Part shown: piece by piece, positions 43,071-46,665 of the stretch
Layout: the number at the start of each line of letters is the position of its first letter
How positions within the stretch are numbered: position 1 is the first letter of the stretch
Assembly: GCA_026000155.1 (NCBI GenBank)
Contig: BNYG01000020.1
Location: 1-46,665, forward strand
Source of the DNA: Bacteroidia bacterium
GTDB lineage: Bacteria > Bacteroidota > Bacteroidia > Bacteroidales > Azobacteroidaceae
Direction of reading: 5' to 3'
DNA length: 46,665 nt
Notes under the pieces: generated by a model
What the model saw: only the letters and a program-made list of their open reading frames with translations
The model's database searches: none
Told to the model about the DNA's origin: nothing
Program-made: the position numbers and the translations under genes

Positions 43071-46000
43071 TTAGAAAGTAATATTTGCACCAACAGCAAT
43101 CGTACGTGCTTGAGGATAAACACCTCTGTCAATACTATGACTTCCCATTTCTATGTCAAAACCATCGTAACCGGTAAAGGTTAATAGATTATATCCTGCA
43201 ACATAAAAACGGATTTTTTGTATTGCAAGTTTTTGAGTGAATTGTGCAGGCACTGTATATCCGATTTGTGCAGTTTTCAAACGAAGATAATCACCGTTTT
43301 TCAGATACAAGTCCGAAGAACTGTAGTTGCCGTTCGGATTATTCGCCGTCATACGGGGAATGGTGTTTGAAGTACCTTCGCCATGCCAGCGTTGAAGTAC
43401 CCATGCCGGACGGTTCAGCGCCGGAATATCACCGCGTTGTGCATAATCGAAAATTTGGAAACCGGTTGCACCTTTGAAGAACAAGTTAAAGTCGAAACCG
43501 TTCCATTCTCCACCAAGCGTAACACCGAATGTCCAGTCGGGCATTGGTTTACCTATATTCACTTTATCAGCGTCTGTAATGGATCCGTCATTATTGGTAT
43601 CCACAAAACGAATATCACCGGGACGAGCATTCGGTTGAATCAGTTGGGTGGTTTCTAATCCCGTATCTTCATCAATATAAGTGTATGTATAATTATTAAT
43701 TTCATCCGGATTTTGGAATAAGCCATTGGTTTTCAAACCATAGAAGAACGGATAAACTTCACCGGTTTCTCCCCGCATATATTCGCCGACACCGGTGTTT
43801 CCCTGATTTTCAATATTCCTTTGAATACCGTCTGCATTTGCATATTTATCCAAAACGGTTTTAACATAAGTAGCATTTGCATCGACAAAGAAATTGAATT
43901 TCCCTGCATGTCCTTTGTAACCTGTATTGATTTCGACTCCTTTGTTGGACATGTCGCCAACGTTACCCCAAGATGGCGTTTGACCGCTTGAAGGCTTCTT
44001 GATCGTTTCTTGCAACATACCGATAGTCGATTTTTTGAACCATTCGAAAGAGAAATTAAATGCACTGCGCAACAAGAAGAGATCAAATCCGATATTGGTT
44101 TGTTCGGATTCTTCCCAAGCGAGTAATCGATTTTCGATAGCGCCCGGTTGCACACCCGGAACACGCGAGCCAATCCACGAATTGCTTGCAGGATCAAAAC
44201 CGCCGCCAAAATAGTAGTCGTAAGCGCCGCCACGATCGTAGTTTGTTACATATTTCAATTCACCAATGCGGTCATTACCATTCCGTCCCCAACTTGCACG
44301 CAATTTAGCTGCATCCATCCATGACGGTTTATTGGAAATATAAGGTTCGTTAAGAATGTTCCATGCTACGGATACGGCTGGAAATAGACCCCATTTTTTG
44401 TCCGGTCCAAAGCGGGAAGAACCATCGCGTCGAAGAGATGCCGACAATATATAGCGTTCATCGAAATTGTAATTAAAACGTCCGAAATACGAAGCCAATG
44501 CATAAAAATTAGTCCATTCGCCACTGAAAAAACCATTTACATCATAATAGGTGTTATCGGCAAGCGTATTGTTCAGATTCAACAACAAATCATGTTCATC
44601 AAAAAGCGGCACACCCCGCGAACCGTAAATCTTACTTGATGTAGTTTTTAGAGCCGATTGACCTGCCATTACTTCAATATTGTGCCTGTCGAATCTTTCA
44701 GACCACGAGAAATAATTTTCGGTTTGCCAGGTAAAACGCTTGTTTTTCTCACCATAAATACGGGAGTGTTCCAGGTCGTCGATATGTTTTCCCTGCGGTG
44801 CCACATAATAGGGTATATCGTAACCATTGTTACCCCAGAACGACATATCTATCGAATAACTGGTACGGAATTTGATATTGTTCCATATATCCAATTCAGC
44901 CCAAACGCCTCCAACAAATACATCTTCTTCGTTGATTTTATATTGGTTTGTATTGTTGAGCATTGCAACGGGGTTACCGATTTCCTGATATTTATCGGAA
45001 GCAAGAGGAATGGTATATACGCGTCCGTCCTTATCTTTTACTGCCTCAGGATAAAGCGCTAAGGTAGTTTCAGGGTTGGTTGCATAAACCGGTAAATAAG
45101 GCGCAAACACCAAAGCGCTACCCAAAATGGAACCAAATTCGCTGTTTGTATCAACAGTCGTGTTATTTCCATGCGTGTAACCCAGATTTACACCTACTTT
45201 CAGTTTATTGAGAAAACTGCGCGTATCGGTTTCAAATGCCGTGTGAGTGTCGTTAATGCGGAAATTGTAGCGTTCCAAATTCGATTTTCCAACATTTCCG
45301 CCCACAATACCCTCTTGTTTTAAGTAACCAAACGAAATAGCATACGAATTTGTTTCGCTGGCTCCTGTCATACTGACATTGTGATTGACAATGGGGGCAT
45401 TATAGTTGAAAATCTCGTCCTGCCAGTCGGTTGTTTTAGCATTGGCAATCTCGTTGGCTGTAAACCGTATTTGACCGTCGTCATTCACTTGCATTTCGTT
45501 CATCAAAGTCATATATTCCTGAGCGTTGAGAACTTCTTTCTTCTTCCATGGATTTTGCCAGCCATAACTAAAATCGTAGTTAATAACTCCTTTCCCTTTT
45601 ACGCCTTGTTTGGTGGTAATAAGGATAACGCCATTAGCACCCCGCGTACCGTAAATGGCAGACGAAGCAGCATCTTTGAGCACTTCGACGGAAGCAATAT
45701 CTTTGGGATTCAGGTAACTGATGCTGCCTTCAATCTGCATTCCATCCACTACATACAACGGACCGGAATTGTTCACCGTACCGATACCGCGAATAAACAT
45801 ATCAGACCCGGAACCCGGTTGTCCGCTGCTCTGCAGAGTGGTCAGACCGGGAATTTTACCATTCAGGACATCTTCCAGGCGAGTCGGCATCGTTTTTTCA
45901 ATATCAGCTGACGTTACTTTCGAAATAGCGCCCGATACCAAACTTTTCTTCTGCACACCATAACCAACCACCACCAATTCTTCCAACAAAGTTGATTCCT

Positions 46001-46298
46001 TTAGTAGCACGTTCATTTCCGGACTTGCCGGCAATTCAATCGTCTCATAGCCGACATAGGAGAAACGGAGGATTGTACCTTGCGGAACATTGAGAGAGAA
46101 ACGCCCGTCCAAGTCTGTAATTGCTCCATTGGAGGAGCCTGTTTGCACCACAGATACGCCGATCAAGGATTCACCGCCGGCATCTGTTACTACTCCTTTC
46201 ACGTTTATATCTTGTGCAACTACCGGCAATGAAAGGACCGTCAGACACAAAAAAGGAAACATAAAAAGGAAACATTTTTTTGAAAAGTTCATTTTCAT
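43071..46298 (-). CDS. SusC/RagA-family TonB-dependent outer-membrane glycan importer
   Basis: A 1075-residue protein. The signal peptide (residues 1-29) ends VVAQ. A carboxypeptidase-regulatory-like domain (INVKGVVTDAGGESLIGVSV) comes next, then a TonB-box segment (LLEELVVVGYGVQKKSLV) and plug domain (GKIPGLTTLQSSGQPGSGSD, LYVVDGMQIEG, IYGTRGANGVILITT). A large beta-barrel follows, ending in the C-terminal strand AVGANITF. It forms the import channel for oligosaccharides with the SusD lid. It is the first gene of the locus. A second ATG two codons later (46292) is also a possible start. No STN domain is seen, so sigma/anti-sigma control through this protein is not suggested. Confidence 0.96.
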   Translation of the reverse strand: MKMNFSKKCFLFMFPFLCLTVLSLPVVAQDINVKGVVTDAGGESLIGVSVVQTGSSNGAITDLDGRFSLNVPQGTILRFSYVGYETIELPASPEMNVLLKESTLLEELVVVGYGVQKKSLVSGAISKVTSADIEKTMPTRLEDVLNGKIPGLTTLQSSGQPGSGSDMFIRGIGTVNNSGPLYVVDGMQIEGSISYLNPKDIASVEVLKDAASSAIYGTRGANGVILITTKQGVKGKGVINYDFSYGWQNPWKKKEVLNAQEYMTLMNEMQVNDDGQIRFTANEIANAKTTDWQDEIFNYNAPIVNHNVSMTGASETNSYAISFGYLKQEGIVGGNVGKSNLERYNFRINDTHTAFETDTRSFLNKLKVGVNLGYTHGNNTTVDTNSEFGSILGSALVFAPYLPVYATNPETTLALYPEAVKDKDGRVYTIPLASDKYQEIGNPVAMLNNTNQYKINEEDVFVGGVWAELDIWNNIKFRTSYSIDMSFWGNNGYDIPYYVAPQGKHIDDLEHSRIYGEKNKRFTWQTENYFSWSERFDRHNIEVMAGQSALKTTSSKIYGSRGVPLFDEHDLLLNLNNTLADNTYYDVNGFFSGEWTNFYALASYFGRFNYNFDERYILSASLRRDGSSRFGPDKKWGLFPAVSVAWNILNEPYISNKPSWMDAAKLRASWGRNGNDRIGELKYVTNYDRGGAYDYYFGGGFDPASNSWIGSRVPGVQPGAIENRLLAWEESEQTNIGFDLFLLRSAFNFSFEWFKKSTIGMLQETIKKPSSGQTPSWGNVGDMSNKGVEINTGYKGHAGKFNFFVDANATYVKTVLDKYANADGIQRNIENQGNTGVGEYMRGETGEVYPFFYGLKTNGLFQNPDEINNYTYTYIDEDTGLETTQLIQPNARPGDIRFVDTNNDGSITDADKVNIGKPMPDWTFGVTLGGEWNGFDFNLFFKGATGFQIFDYAQRGDIPALNRPAWVLQRWHGEGTSNTIPRMTANNPNGNYSSSDLYLKNGDYLRLKTAQIGYTVPAQFTQKLAIQKIRFYVAGYNLLTFTGYDGFDIEMGSHSIDRGVYPQARTIAVGANITF

Positions 46299-46351
46299 AA
46301 ATTAATAAATTAAAATTAACAATTAGTGAGTTTTCATAACCTAAATTATAA

Positions 46352-46359
46352 CAAATATA
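46352..46359 (-). promoter_or_regulatory. Possible -7 element of the susC operon
   Basis: Minus-strand TATATTTG fits TAnnTTTG, 54 bases before the susC ATG. There is no matching -33, which would suit an activator-dependent promoter. Confidence 0.4.
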
Positions 46360-46567
46360 GAGTCATAAAACGACACTATTTCTTTTAGATTAAAAAAAGT
46401 AGTGGTTGCATAAGTGTAATATTCTGATTAATAGTATTTTGATATTTTTAATAAAGCAAAAAAAGTAGTGAAAATAAGAATAAACTTAGCTATTTTCTGT
46501 TAGAATTTTCCGAACAGGCATAATCAACCGTTCGAGTAGAGCCACATCTTCGGTCTTGTCTTGCCTT

Positions 46568-46621
46568 TGTCATTTCGTCCTTTCAAAATGTCGTTTCGTC
46601 ACCCGCGGATGTCGGTTCGTC
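46568..46621 (-). promoter_or_regulatory. Three 12-bp direct repeats at 21-bp spacing upstream of susC
   Basis: On the minus strand (susC sense) the repeats are GACGAACCGACA (46621-46610), GACGAAACGACA (46600-46589) and GACGAAATGACA (46579-46568). Each is followed by nine unrelated bases, so the period is exactly 21 bp, two helical turns. They lie 270-323 bp upstream of the susC ATG. No gene is seen in the whole interval 46299-46665, which is otherwise AT-rich. A repeated protein-binding site, for example for an HTCS or other activator, is the best reading. Confidence 0.6.
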
Positions 46622-46665
46622 AATATCCGCCTTTTTTCCTTGTTTTCACTTTTTTTTGTATATTA

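Noticed and set aside
46568..46621. CRISPR array
   Set aside because: Only three 12-bp repeats with 9-bp spacers and no cas genes; the spacing fits protein binding sites instead.

Overview
The window is chromosomal DNA of a Bacteroidota bacterium, most likely order Bacteroidales. Evidence: SusC/SusD-type glycan import genes, many promoters of the Bacteroidetes type (TAnnTTTG, with TTTG 19-20 bases upstream in several cases), start codons without clear Shine-Dalgarno sequences, and a secreted enzyme with a C-terminal type IX secretion (T9SS) sorting domain. The T9SS signal and a muramic-acid salvage cluster fit a Tannerella/Dysgonomonas/Paludibacter-like lineage better than Bacteroides itself. 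This placement is inference; no marker gene fixes the genus.

Layout. 1-1.2 kb: the possible tail of an IS110-like recombinase, a structured non-coding stretch, and a toxin-antitoxin pair (PIN toxin, small antitoxin) whose promoter overlaps a palindromic operator. 1.3-6.4 kb: housekeeping and envelope genes (gpmI, small outer-membrane barrel, PAP2 phosphatase, dipeptidyl peptidase III). 6.4-7.0 kb: a palindromic repeat element and gene debris, including a broken acyltransferase-family gene. 7.0-13.1 kb: a heavy-metal efflux operon (Cys/His-rich small protein, CusA/CzcA pump, TolC-like outer-membrane channel, membrane-fusion adaptor), with a second copy of the palindromic element between channel and adaptor. 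13.2-14.5 kb: an unusual OmpA-family protein convergent with the SRP RNA gene. 14.6-19.6 kb: peptidoglycan salvage genes (GT2 glycosyltransferase, AmpG-like permease, NamZ-type muramidase, and divergent murQ). 19.7-22.6 kb: a Upf1-like helicase with a nuclease-like tail, and tRNA-Ser. 22.8-25.0 kb: pnp.

25.1-34.5 kb is an accessory RHS/YD-repeat island on the minus strand: two large secreted YD-repeat proteins, a small secreted protein between them, an overlapping downstream lipoprotein that is a candidate immunity protein, two orphan small genes, a 255-bp element with 72-bp inverted repeats, and a degenerate scrap of RHS core against the pnp terminator. A strongly structured, terminator-ending leader or small RNA lies upstream of the island.

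34.9-46.3 kb is a polysaccharide utilization locus read on the minus strand in the order susC, susD, PKD-containing surface binding lipoprotein, GH128, GH5, GH3. The enzyme set points to beta-1,3-glucan (laminarin-like) use. About 270-320 bp upstream of susC are three 12-bp direct repeats at exactly 21-bp spacing, a likely regulator-binding array. The regulator gene is not in the window.
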